From the NCBI RefSeq assembly GCF_052857255.1, contig NC_135504.1, positions 133,102,929 through 133,166,928 of the forward strand: 64,000 bases of DNA. The letters run 5' to 3'. How positions within the stretch are numbered: the first letter of the stretch is position 1; each line of letters begins with the position of its first letter. The stretch is from Amblyomma americanum. Its lineage: Eukaryota; Arthropoda; Arachnida; Ixodida; Ixodidae. The translations under genes were made by a program, and so were the position numbers. A model generated the notes under the pieces. The model saw only the letters and a program-made list of their open reading frames with translations. It searched no databases and was not told the DNA's origin. Below, one piece after another: positions 1 through 9,800 of this stretch.

Positions 1-299
1 AGTTTTGAAAGCCGGCGGTTTTTAAAGCTCACTACCACCGCACATCACAGGTGCCCCTATTAGCGCTCCACCTCTAACGAAAGCGTCACGTGCGTCCGGT
101 GTGCAGACGGTGATTTTTGAGAGCCGGCGGTTGTAAAGCAAGCTACCACGGCACATCACCCGCGCCCCTATTAGCGTTCCACCTCTAACGAAAGCGTCAC
201 GTGCGTCCGGTGTGCTGACGGTGATTTTTGAGAGCCGGCGGTTGTAAAGCTCGCTGCCACGGCACATCACACGCGCCCGTATTAGCGTTCCACCTCTAA
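1..299. repeat. Satellite left of MITE copy 1
   Basis: This covers about 2.7 monomers, including two beta-like units with the uncommon variants GAGAGCCGGCGG and GGTTGTAAAGC. The last monomer is cut at its CTCTAA by the insertion, and its TAA (297-299) is the left target-site duplication. The stretch is nearly identical to 26004-26302. An antisense frame is open across it only because these units lack stops in that frame; it is not a gene. Confidence 0.9.
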
Positions 300-304
300 A
301 GGCG

Positions 305-389
305 CGCTCACACTAGCGGGAAGCTTCCCGCGCCGGCACAGCGTCAACGTCGACGCTGCCTCGCAGCTCCTCAGAATGACGCTCACACT
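305..389. repeat. Subterminal repeat and palindrome inside the MITE left end
   Basis: The ten bases CGCTCACACT occur at 305-314, inside the terminal inverted repeat, and again at 380-389 in the same orientation. Right after the terminal repeat lies a perfect 16 bp palindrome, GCGGGAAGCTTCCCGC (about 316-331). Past the second CGCTCACACT, the bases GCGCGTTTTCTCGC resemble GCGCGTTTTCCCGC beside the right end of the full-length copies. Repeated subterminal motifs are common in non-autonomous DNA transposons and often bind transposase. That role here is inference. Confidence 0.6.
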
Positions 390-477
390 GCGCGCGTTTT
401 CTCGCTGCGGTTGTCTTGGAATGTGGAGGGAGGAGGCGCTGAGGGAGGACCCGAACGAGCAGAAAGAGAAGGGGATA

Positions 478-487
478 GTCACGTGAC
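478..487. promoter_or_regulatory. Palindromic E-box GTCACGTGAC in MITE copy 1
   Basis: This perfect 10 bp palindrome contains CACGTG, the core bound by bHLH-zipper factors such as USF and TFE families. It occurs in all five MITE copies. Together with the inverted CCAAT box (ATTGG, 631-635) and high CpG density, it makes the MITE interior resemble a CpG-rich promoter. Activity is not shown by sequence alone. The alpha monomers carry a related GTCACGTG. Confidence 0.35.
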
Positions 488-779
488 GCTAGAGAAGACT
501 GGAAAGCGCACCCTGCTAGCTCCCCTCCCGTCGCCCTGGCAAAGCAGCCGCCGAGTGCCCGGCCGGCCGGCCGCCTCCGCTGACAGGGTCACTGAACTGG
601 GACCGACGTCACGGTTCACGGTCGGCGCCCATTGGCTGTTCTGGTCACCGGCACGGGAAAAATAGGTACCGAACCCATCGCTCCGCGGGACGGCAGAGCA
701 GGCTGTCCGCGGGAGAAAAACCGGCTTGGGCGGGAAGCGGCACGCGGAAAACGCCCCCGCTAATGTGAGCGCGCCTTAA

Positions 780-2888
780 CGGAAGCGTGGCGTGCGTCCG
801 CTCTTCTGACGGTGAGTTTTGAAAGCCGGCGGTTTTTAAAGCTCGCTACCACCGCACATCACAGGTGCCCCTATTAGCGCTCCACCTCTAACTAAAGCGT
901 CACGTTCGTCCGGAGTGCTGACGGTGATTTTTGAAAGCCGGCGGTTTTAAAGCTCGCTACCACGGCACATCACACGCGCCCCTATTAGCGTTCCACCTCT
1001 AACGAAAGCGTCACGTGCGTCCGGAGTGCTGACGGTGATTTTTGAAAGCCGGCGGTTTTAAAGCTCGCTACAACGGCACATCACACGCGCCCCTATTAGC
1101 GTTCCACCTCTAACGGAAGCGTCGCGTGCGTCCGGAGTGCTGACGGTGATTTTTGAAAGCCGGCGGTTTAAAGCTGGCTAGCACGGAACATCACAGGTGC
1201 CCCTATTAGCGCTCCACCTCTAACGAAAGCGTCACGTGCGTGCACAGTGCTGAGGGTGAATTTTGAAATCCGGCGGTTTTAATGATCACTACCACCGCAC
1301 ATTAAACGCGCCCCTATTAGCGTTCCACCTCTATCGGAAGCGTGGCGTGCGTCCGGTGATCTGACTGTGAATTTTGAAAGCCGGCGGTTTTTAAAACTCG
1401 CTACCACCGCACATCACAGGTGCCCCTATTAGCGCTCCACCTCTAACGAAAGCGTCACGTGCGTCCGGAGTGCTGACGGTGATTTTGAAAGTCGGCGGTT
1501 TTAAAGCTCGCTACCACGGCACATCACACGCGCCGCTATCAGCGTTCCACCTCTGACGGAAGCGTCGCGTGCGTCCGGAGTGCTGACGGTGATTTTTGAA
1601 AGCTGGCGGTTTTAAAGCTCGCTACCACGGCACATCACATGCGCCCCTATTATCTTTCCACCTCTAACGGAAGTGTCGCGTGCGTCTGGTGTTCTGAGGG
1701 TGAATTTTGAAAGCTGGCGGTTTTTTAAGCTCGCAACCACCGCACATCACAGGTGCCCCCATTAGCGCTCCACGTCTAACGAAAGCGTCACGTGCGTCCG
1801 GAGTGCTGACGGCGATTTTTGAAAGCCGGCGGTATTAAAGCTCGCTGCCACGGCACATCACACGCGCCCCTATTAGCGTTCCACCTCTAACGGAAGCTTG
1901 GCGTGCGTCCGCTGTTCTGAGGGTGAATTTTGAAAGCCGGCGGTTTTTAAAGCTCGCAACCACCGCACATCACAGGTGCCCCTATTAGCGCTCCACGTCT
2001 AACTAAAGCGTCACGTGCGTCCGGAGTGCTGACGGTGATTTCTGAAAGCTGGCGGTTTTAAAGCTCGCTACCACGGCACATCACACGCGCTCCTATTAGC
2101 GTTCCACCTTTAACGAAGCGTCGCGTGCGTCCGGTGCTCTGACGGTGAATTTTGAAAGCCGGCGGTTTTAAAAGCGCCCTACCACCGCACATTAGAGGTG
2201 CCCCTATTAGCGCTCCACCTCTAACGAAAGCGTCACGTGCGTCCGGAGTGCTGACGGTGATTTGTGAAAGCCGGCGGTTTTAAAGCTCGCTACCACGGCA
2301 CATCACACGCGCCCCTATTAGCGTTCCACCTCTAACGGAAGCGTCGCGTGCGTCCGGAGTGCTGACGGTGATTTTTGAAAGCCGGCGGTTTTAAAGCTCG
2401 CTACCACGGTACATCACAAGCGCCCCTATTAGCGTTCCACCTCTAACGGAAGCGTCGCGTGCGTCCGGTGTTCTGACGGTGAATTTTGAAAGCCGGCGGT
2501 TTTTAAAGCTCGCTACCACCGCACATCACAGGTGCCCCTATTAGCGCTCCACCTCTAACGAAAGCGTCACGTGCGTCCGGTGTGCTGACGGTGATTTTTG
2601 AGAGCCGGCGGTTGTAAAGCTCGCTACCACGGCACATCACCCGCGCCCCTATTAGCGTTCCACCTCTAACGGAAGCGTCGCGTGCGTCCGGAGTTCTGAC
2701 GGTGATTTTTGAAAGCCGGCGGGTTTAATGCTCGCTACCACGGCACACCACACGAGCCCCTATCAGTGTTCCACCTCAAATGAAAGCGTGCCGTGGGTCC
2801 CGAGTGCTGACGGTGATTTGTGAAAGCCGGCGGTTTTAAAGCTCGCTGCCACGGCACATCACACGCGCCCGTATTAGCGTTCCACCTC
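780..2888. repeat. Satellite block between MITE copies 1 and 2
   Basis: About 19 monomers with no gene. It includes several distinctive variants: a monomer with AGCTGGCTAGCACGG (near 1172), one with AATGATCACTACC and ACATTAAACGCG (near 1281-1306), and one with CACCTTTAACGAAGCG that has lost a base (near 2107). The block parallels 26799-28684. The second copy lacks three monomers present here around 1.86-2.2 kb and has one extra monomer just before its MITE. Confidence 0.9.
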
Positions 2889-2891
2889 TAA

Positions 2892-3390
2892 AGGCGCGCT
2901 CACACTAGCGGGAAGCTTCCCGCGCCGGCACAGCGTCAACGTCGACGCTGCCTCGCAGCTCCTCAGAATGACGCTCACACTGCGCGCGTTTTCTCGCTGC
3001 GGTTGTCTTGGAATGTGGAGGGAGGAGGCGCTGAGGGAGGACCCGAACGAGCAGAAAGAGAAGGGGATAGTCACGTGACACTAGAGAAGACTGGAAAGCG
3101 CACCCTGCTAGCTCCCCTCCCGTCGCCCTGGCAAAGCAGCCGCCGAGTGCCCGGCCGGCCGGCCGCCTCCGCCTCCGCCGACGGGGTCACTGAACTGGGA
3201 CCGACATCACGGTTCACGGTCGGCGCCCATTGGCTGTTCTGGTCACCGGCACGGGAAAAATAGGTACCGAACCCATCCCTCCGCGGGACGGCAGAGCAGG
3301 CTGTCCGCAGGAGAAAAACCGGCTTGGGCGGGAAGCGGCACGCGGAAAACGCCCGGCGTTGCGCGTTTTCCCGCTAATGTGAGCGCGCCT
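2892..3390. mobile_element. PIF/Harbinger-like MITE, copy 2 (499 bp)
   Basis: Same element and same insertion base as copy 1, with TAA at 2889-2891 and 3391-3393. It is full length at the right end, where GGAAAACGC and GCGTTTTCC form a 9 bp stem around a 10-base loop just inside the terminal repeat. It carries an extra CTCCGC hexamer (near 3166-3177) relative to copies 1 and 3, and CGACATCACGG where copy 1 has CGACGTCACGG. These two changes are shared with copies 4 and 5, so copies 2, 4 and 5 form one lineage. An antisense ATG frame at 3214-3411 runs out of the element into satellite and is not a gene. Confidence 0.87.
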
Positions 3391-3393
3391 TAA

Positions 3394-5209
3394 CGGAAGC
3401 GTGGCGTGCATCCGCTCTTCTGACGGTGAGTTTTGAAAGCCGGCGGTTTTTAATGCTCGCTACCACCGCACATCACAGGTTCCCCCATTAGCGCTCCACC
3501 TCTAACTAAAGCGTCACGTGCGTCCGGAGTGCTGACGGTCATTTTTGAAAGCCGGCGGTTTTAAAGCTCGCTAACACGGCACATCACACGCGCCCCTAGT
3601 AGCGTTCCACCTCTAACGGAAGCGTCGCGTGCGTCCGGTGTTCTGACGGTGAATTTTGAAAGCCGGCGGTTTTTAAAGCTCGCTACCACCGCACATCACA
3701 GGTGCCCCTATTAGCGCTCCACCTCTAACGAAAGCGTCACGTGCGTCCGGAGTGCTGACGGTGAATTTTGACAGCCGGCGGTTTTTATAGCTCGCTACCA
3801 CCGCACATCACAGGTGCCCCTATTAGCGCTCCACCTCAAACGAAAGCGTCACGTGCGTCCGGAGTGCTGACGGTGATGTTTGAAAGCCGGCGGTTTTAAA
3901 GCTCGCTAACACGGCACATCACACGCGCCCCTATTAGCGTTCCACCTCTATTGGAAGCGTCGCGTGCGTCCGGTGCTCTGACTGTGAATTTTGAAAGCCG
4001 GCGGATTTTAAAGCTCGCTACCAGCGCACATCACAGGTGCCCCTATTAGCGCTCCACCTCTAACGAAAGTGTCACGTGCGTCCGGAGTGCTGACGGTGAT
4101 TTGTGAAAGCCGGCGGTTTTAAAGCTCGCTGCCACGGCACATCACACGCGCCCCTATTAGCGTTCCGCCTCTAACGGAAGCGTCGCGTGCGTCCGGTGTT
4201 CTGACGGTGAATTTTGAAAGCCGGCGGTTTTTAAAGCTCGCTACCACCGCACATCACAGGTGCCCCTATTAGCACTCACACCTCTAACGAAAGCGTCACG
4301 TGCGTCCGCAGTGCTGACGGGGATTTTTGAAAGCCGGCGGTTTTAAAGCTCGCTACCATGGCACATCACACGAGCCACTATTAGCTTTCCACCTCTAACG
4401 GAAGCGTCGCGTGCGTCTGGTGTTCTGAGGGTGAATTTTGAAAGCCGGCGGCTTTTAAAGCTCGCTACCACCGCACATCACAGGTGCCCCTATTAGCGCT
4501 CCACGTCTAACGAAAGCGTCACGTGCGTCCGGAGTGCTGACGGCGATTTTTGAAAGCCGGCGGTTTTAAAGCTCGCTGCCACGGCACATCACACGCGCCC
4601 CTATTAGCGTTCCACCTCTAACGGAAGCGTGGCGTGCGTCCGCTGTTCTGACGGTGAATTTTGAAAGCCGGCGGTTTTTGGAAGCTCGCTACTACCGCAC
4701 ATCACAGGTGCGCCTATTAGCGCTCCACCTCTAACTAAAGCGCCACGTGAGTCCGGAGTGCTGACGGTGATTTTTGAAAGCTGGCGGTTTTAAAGCTCTC
4801 TACCACCGCACATCACAGGTGCCCCTATTAGCGCTCCACGTCTAACGAAAGCGTCACGTGCGTCCGGAGTGCTGACGGCGATTTTTGAAAGCCGGCGGTT
4901 TTAAAGCTCGCTGCCACGGCACATCACACGCGCCCCTATTAGCGTTCCACCTCTAACGGAAGCATGGCGTGCGTCCGCTGTTAAAGCTCGCTACCACCGC
5001 ACATCACAGGTGCGCCTATTAGCGCTCCACCTCTAACTAAAGCTTCACGTGCGTCCGGAGTGCTGACGGTGATTTTTGAAAGCCGGCGGTTTTAAAGCTC
5101 GCTACCACGGCACATCACATGCGCCTCTATTAGCGTTCCACCTCTAACGGAAGCGTGGCGTGCGTCCGGTGTTCTGACGGTGAGTTTTGAAAGCCGGCGG
5201 TTTTTAAAG
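3394..5209. repeat. Satellite block after MITE 2, shared with blocks after MITEs 4 and 5
   Basis: About 16 monomers with a recognisable order of variants: GGTCATTTTTG, CCCCTAGTAGCG, TTTTGACAGCCGG with TTTTTATAGC, CTCTATTGG, AGCACTCACACC and ACCATGGCAC. The same order follows MITE copy 4 (29190 onward) and copy 5 (51496 onward), so the three are paralogous segments. One monomer is broken: at 4978-4984 CGCTGTT runs directly into AAAGCTCG, a deletion of about 32 bp. The 4 and 5 versions hold one more monomer near the 4.8 kb position. Confidence 0.85.
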
Positions 5210-5889
5210 CTCGCTACCACCGCACATCACAGGTGCCACTATTAGCGCTCCACCTCTAACGAAAGCGTCACGTGCGTCCGGAGTGCTGACTGTGATTTTT
5301 GAAAGCCGGCGGTTTTAAAGCTCGCTACCACGGCACATCACACGCGCCCCTATTAGCGTTCCACCTCTAACGGAAGCGTCGCGTGCGTCCGGAGTGCTGA
5401 CGGTGATTTTTGAAAGCCGGCGGTTTTAAAGCTCGCTACCACGGCACATCACCCGCGCCGCTATTAGCGTTCCACCTCTAACGGAAGCGTCGCGTGCGTC
5501 CGGAGTGCTGATGGTGATTTTTGAAAGCCGGCGGTTTTAAAGCTCGCTACCACGGCACATCACACGCGCCCCTATTAGCGTTCCACCTCAAACGGGAGCG
5601 TCTCGTGCGTCCGGTGTTCTGACGGTGAATTTTGAAAGCCGGCGGTTTTTAAAGCTCGCTACCACCGCACATCACAGGTTCCGCTATTAGCGTTCCACCT
5701 CTAACGAAACCGTCACTTGCGTCCGGAGTGCTGACGGTGATTTTGAAAGCCGGCGGTTTCTAAAGCTCGTTACCAGCACACATCACAGGTGCCCCTATTA
5801 GCGCTCCACGTCTAACAAAAGCGTCACGTGCGTGCAGAGTGCTGAGGGTGAATTTTGAAATCCGGCGGTTTTAAAGCTCGCTGCCACGG

Positions 5890-5990
5890 CACATCACACG
5901 CGCCCGTATTAGCGTTCCACCTCTAACGGAAGCGTGGCGTGCGTCCGCTCTTCTGACGGTGAGTTTTGAAAGCCGGCGGTTTTTAACGCT
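5890..5990. other. Example of an empty MITE target monomer
   Basis: This monomer carries the same neighbouring variants as the interrupted ones: CGCCCGTATTAGCG to the left, then CTCTAACGGAAGCGTGGCG, CCGCTCTTCTGACGG and GGTGAGTTTTG to the right. It has a single TAA at 5924-5926 and no insertion, so it shows the pre-insertion sequence. Similar empty monomers lie near 8.7, 11.3, 13.7, 23.1, 31.8, 32.8, 42.2, 44.2, 47.7, 50.8, 54.1, 55.1 and 63.7 kb. Confidence 0.75.
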
Positions 5991-6623
5991 CGCTACCACC
6001 GCACATCACAGGTGCTTCTATTAGCGCTCCACCTCTAACGAAAGCGTCACGTGCGTCCGGAGTGCTGACGGTAATTTTTGAAAGCCGGCGGTTTTAAAGC
6101 TCGCTACAACGGCACATCACACGCGCCACTATTAGCGTTCCACCTCTAACGGAAGCGTCGCGTGCGGGTGGTGTTCTGAGGGTGAATTTTGAAAGCCGGC
6201 GGTTTTTAAAGCTCGCTACCACCGCACATCACAGGTGCCCCTATTAGCGCTCCACGTCTAACGAAAGCGTCACGTGCGTCCGGAGTGCTGACGGCGATTT
6301 TTGAAAGCCGGCGGTTTTAAAGCTCGCTGCCACGGCACATCACACGCGCCCCTATTAGCGTTCCACCTCTAACGGAAGCGTGGCGTGCGTCCGCTGTTCT
6401 GACGGTGAATTTTGAAAGCCGGCGGTTTTTAAAGCTCGCTACCACCGCACATCACAGGTGCGCCTATTAGCGCTCCACCTCTAACTAAAGCGTCACGTGA
6501 GTCCGGAGTGCTGACGGTGATTTTTGAAAGCTGGCGGTTTTAAAGCTCGCTACCACGGCACATCACACGCGCCCCTATTAGCGTTCCACCTCTAACGGAA
6601 GCGTCGCGTGCGTCTGGTGTTCT

Positions 6624-6846
6624 GAGGGTGAATTTTGAAAGCCGGCGGGTTTTAAAGCTCGCTACCACCGCACATCACAGGTGCCCCTATTAGCGCTCCA
6701 CCTCTAACGAAAGCGTCACGTGCGTCCGGAGTGCTGACGGTGATTTTTGAAAGCCGGCGGTTTTAAAGCTCGCTACCACGGCACATCACACGCGCCCCTA
6801 TTAGCGTTACACCTCTAACAGAAGCGTGGCGTGCGTCCGGTGTTCT
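6624..6846 (+). repeat. Representative alpha-beta dimer (223 bp)
   Basis: This pair illustrates the basic unit. Alpha is 6624-6735 (112 bp) and beta is 6736-6846 (111 bp). Alpha carries the palindrome CACGTG at 6717-6722 inside GTCACGTG, and AGCGCT. The beta here is a variant with GTGGCGTG in place of the E-box and an unusual TTACACC where most betas have TTCCACC. Both halves share GCCGGC followed by a short A/T-rich stretch containing TTTAAA. The phase chosen, starting at GA(C/G)GGTGA, is arbitrary because the array is continuous. Confidence 0.9.
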
Positions 6847-9800
6847 GACGGTGAATTTTGAAAGCCGGCGGATTTTAAAGCTCGCTACCAGCGCACATCA
6901 CTGGTGCCCCTATTAGCGCTCCACCTCTAACGAAAGCGTCACGTGCGTCCGGAGTGCTGATGGTGATTTTTGAAAGCCGGCGGTTTTAAAGCTCGCTACC
7001 ACGGCACATCACACGCGCCCCTATTAGCGTTCCACCTCTAACGGAAGCGTCGCGTGCGTCCGGAGTGCTGACGGTGATTTTTGAAAGCCGGCGGTTTTAA
7101 AGCTCGCTTCCACGGCACATCACCCGCGCCCCTATCAGCGCTCCACCTCTAACTAAAGCGTCACGTGCGTCCGGAGTGCTGACGGTGATTTTTGAAAGCC
7201 GGCGGTTTTAAAGCTCGCTACCACGGCACATCACACGCGCCCCTATTAGCGTTCCACCTCTAACGGAAGCGTCGCGTGCGTCCGGAGTGCTGACGGTGAT
7301 TTTTGAAATCCGGCGGTTTTAAAGCTCGCTACCACGGAACATCACACGCGCCGCTATTAGCGTTCCACCTCTAACGGAAGCGTCGCGTGCGTCCGGAGTG
7401 CTGACGGTGATTTTTGAAAGCCGGCGGTTTTAAAGCTCGCTATCACGGCACATCACACGCGCCCCTATTAGCGTTCCACCTCAAACGGGAGCGTCCCGTG
7501 CGTCCGGTGTTCTGACGGTGAATTTTGAAAGCCGGCGGTTTTTAAAGCTCGCTACCACCGCACATCACAGGTTCCCCTATTAGCGCTCCACCTCTAACGA
7601 AAGCGTCACTTGCGTCCGGAGTGCTGACGGTGATTTTGAAAGCCGGCGGTTTTAAAGCACGCTACCACGGCACATCACACGCGCCGCTATTAGCGCTCCA
7701 CCTCTAACGAAAGCGTCACGTGCGTCCGGAGTGCTGACAGTGATTTTTGAAAGCCGGCGGATTTAAAGCTCGCTACCACGGCACATCACACGCGCCCCTA
7801 TTAGCGTTCCACCTCTAACGGAAGCGTGGCGTGCGTCCGCTGTTCTGACGGTGAATTTTGAAAGCCGGCGGTTTTTAAAGCTCGCTACCACCGCACATCA
7901 CAGGTGCGCCTATTAGCGCTCCACCTCTAACTAAAGCGTCACGTGCGTCCGCAGTGCTGACGGTGATTTTTGAAAGCCGGCGGTTTCAAAGCTCGCTACC
8001 ACCGCACATCACAGGTGCCACTATTAGCGCTCCACCTCTAACGAAAGCGTCACGTGCGTCCGGAGTGCTGACTGTGATTTTTGAAAGCCGGCGGTTTTAA
8101 AGCTCGCTACCACGGCACATCACACGCGCCCCTATTAGCGTTCCACCTCTAACGGGAGCGTCGCGTGCGTCCGGAGTGCTGACGGTGATTTTTGAAAGCC
8201 GGCGGTTTTAAAGCTCGCTACCACGGCACATCACCCGCGCCGCTATTAGCGTTCCACCTCTAACGGAAGCGTCGCGTGCGTCCGGAGTGCTGACGGTGAT
8301 TTTTGAAAGCCGGCGGGTTTAAAGCTCGCTACCACGGCACATCACACGCGCCCCTATTAGCGTTCCACCTCAAACGGGAGCGTCTCGTGCGTCCGGTGTT
8401 CTGACGGTGAATTTTGAAAGCCGGCGGTTTTTAAAGCTCGCTACCACCGCACATCACAGGTTCCGCTATTAGCGTTCCACCTCTAACGAAACCGTCACTT
8501 GCGTCCGGAGTGCTGACGGTGATTTTGAAAGCCGGCGGTTTCTAAAGCTCGTTACCAGCACACATCACAGGTGCCCCTATTAGCGCTCCACGTCTAACAA
8601 AAGCGTCACGTGCGTGCAGAGTGCTGAGGGTGAATTTTGAAATCCGGCGGTTTTAAAGCTCGCTGCCACGGCACATCACACGCGCCCGTATTAGCGTTCC
8701 ACCTCTAACGGAAGCGTGGCGTGCGTCCGCTCTTCTGACGGTGAGTTTTGAAAGCCGGCGGTTTTTAACGCTCGCTACCACCGCACATCACAGGTGCTTC
8801 TATTAGCGCTCCACCTCTAACGAAAGCGTCACGTGCGTCCGGAGTGCTGACGGTAATTTTTGAAAGCCGGCGGTTTTAAAGCTCGCTACAACGGCACATC
8901 ACACGCGCCACTATTAGCGTTCCACCTCTAACGGAAGCGTCGCGTGCGGGTGGTGTTCTGAGGGTGAATTTTGAAAGCCGGCGGTTTTTAAAGCTCGCTA
9001 CCACCGCACATCACAGGTGCCCCTATTAGCGCTCCACGTCTAACGAAAGCGTCACGTGCGTCCGGAGTGCTGACGGCGATTTTTGAAAGCCGGCGGTTTT
9101 AAAGCTCGCTGCCACGGCACATCACACGCGCCCCTATTAGCGTTCCACCTCTAACGGAAGCGTGGCGTGCGTCCGCTGTTCTGACGGTGAAATTTGAAAG
9201 CCGGCGGTTTTTAAAGCTCGCTACCACCGCACATCACAGGTGCGCCTATTAGCGCTCCACCTCTAACTAAAGCGTCACGTGAGTCCGGAGTGCTGACGGT
9301 GATTTTTGAAAGCTGGCGGTTTTAAAGCTCGCTACCACGGCACATCACACGCGCCCCTATTAGCGTTCCACCTCTAACGGAAGCGTCGCGTGCGTCTGGT
9401 GTTCTGAGGGTGAATTTTGAAAGCCGGCGGGTTTTAAAGCTCGCTACCACCGCACATCACAGGTGCCCCTATTAGCGCTCCACCTCTAACGAAAGCGTCA
9501 CGTGCGTCCGGAGTGCTGACGGTGATTTTTGAAAGCCGGCGGTTTTAAAGCTCGCTACCACGGCACATCACACGCGCCCCTATTAGCGTTACACCTCTAA
9601 CAGAAGCGTGGCGTGCGTCCGGTGTTCTGACGGTGAATTTTGAAAGCCGGCGGATTTTAAAGCTCGCTACCAGCGCACATCACTGGTGCCCCTATTAGCG
9701 CTCCACCTCTAACGAAAGCGTCACGTGCGTCCGGAGTGCTGATGGTGATTTTTGAAAGCCGGCGGTTTTAAAGCTCGCTACCACGGCACATCACACGCGC

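Larger units (their letters stand above)
300..776. mobile_element. PIF/Harbinger-like MITE, copy 1 (477 bp, internal 16 bp deletion)
   Basis: A non-satellite GC-rich segment interrupts a beta monomer. Its ends are inverted repeats: AGGCGCGCTCACA, one mismatch (C left, T on the inverted right end), then TAGCGGGAA, 23 bp in all. TAA flanks both sides (297-299 and 777-779), and joining the flanks through one TAA restores the normal monomer CTCTAACGGAAG. A 3 bp TWA-type duplication is typical of PIF/Harbinger elements. The family call is inference, and CACTA/EnSpm-type elements are an alternative. There is no transposase: the open frames inside start at TTG or GTG and encode nothing recognisable. 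Compared with copy 3, it lacks 16 bp next to the right end, which removes one arm of a hairpin. It contains GTCACGTGAC (478-487), overlapping GGCCGGCC sites (561-572) and ATTGG (631-635). Confidence 0.85.

Noticed and set aside
22..270. Repeated-peptide frames in satellite (22-270, 26025-26273, 15636-15821, 18086-18271, 53974-54213)
   Set aside because: The apparent peptide repeats are translations of successive monomers. Most other monomers have stops or frame shifts in the same register.
282..482. Antisense 66-residue frame across the MITE left end, repeated in all copies
   Set aside because: It starts at GTG, overlaps the other frame and crosses the transposon/satellite boundary. It recurs only because the DNA was copied.
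411..665. 84-86 residue open frames inside each MITE (also 3003-3263, 26414-26668, 28799-29059, 51105-51365)
   Set aside because: They begin at TTG, not ATG, resemble no known protein, and a 6 bp gain changes them between copies. GC-rich DNA without stops explains them.
300..776. MITE as a piggyBac/Kolobok (TTAA) element
   Set aside because: The right flank reads TTAA, but the left reads CTCTAAA. The empty site CTCTAACGG supports only a 3 bp TAA duplication.
3214..3411. Antisense 65-residue frame at the MITE right end (also 29010-29207, 51316-51513)
   Set aside because: It has an ATG, but this lies in satellite outside the element, and the frame includes the terminal repeat and hairpin. No family resemblance.
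7481..7500. CENP-B box in the beta subtype with CGGGAG
   Set aside because: The required TTCG at the correct distance before CGGG is absent (the bases there are TCCA). No other monomer I read fits the core.
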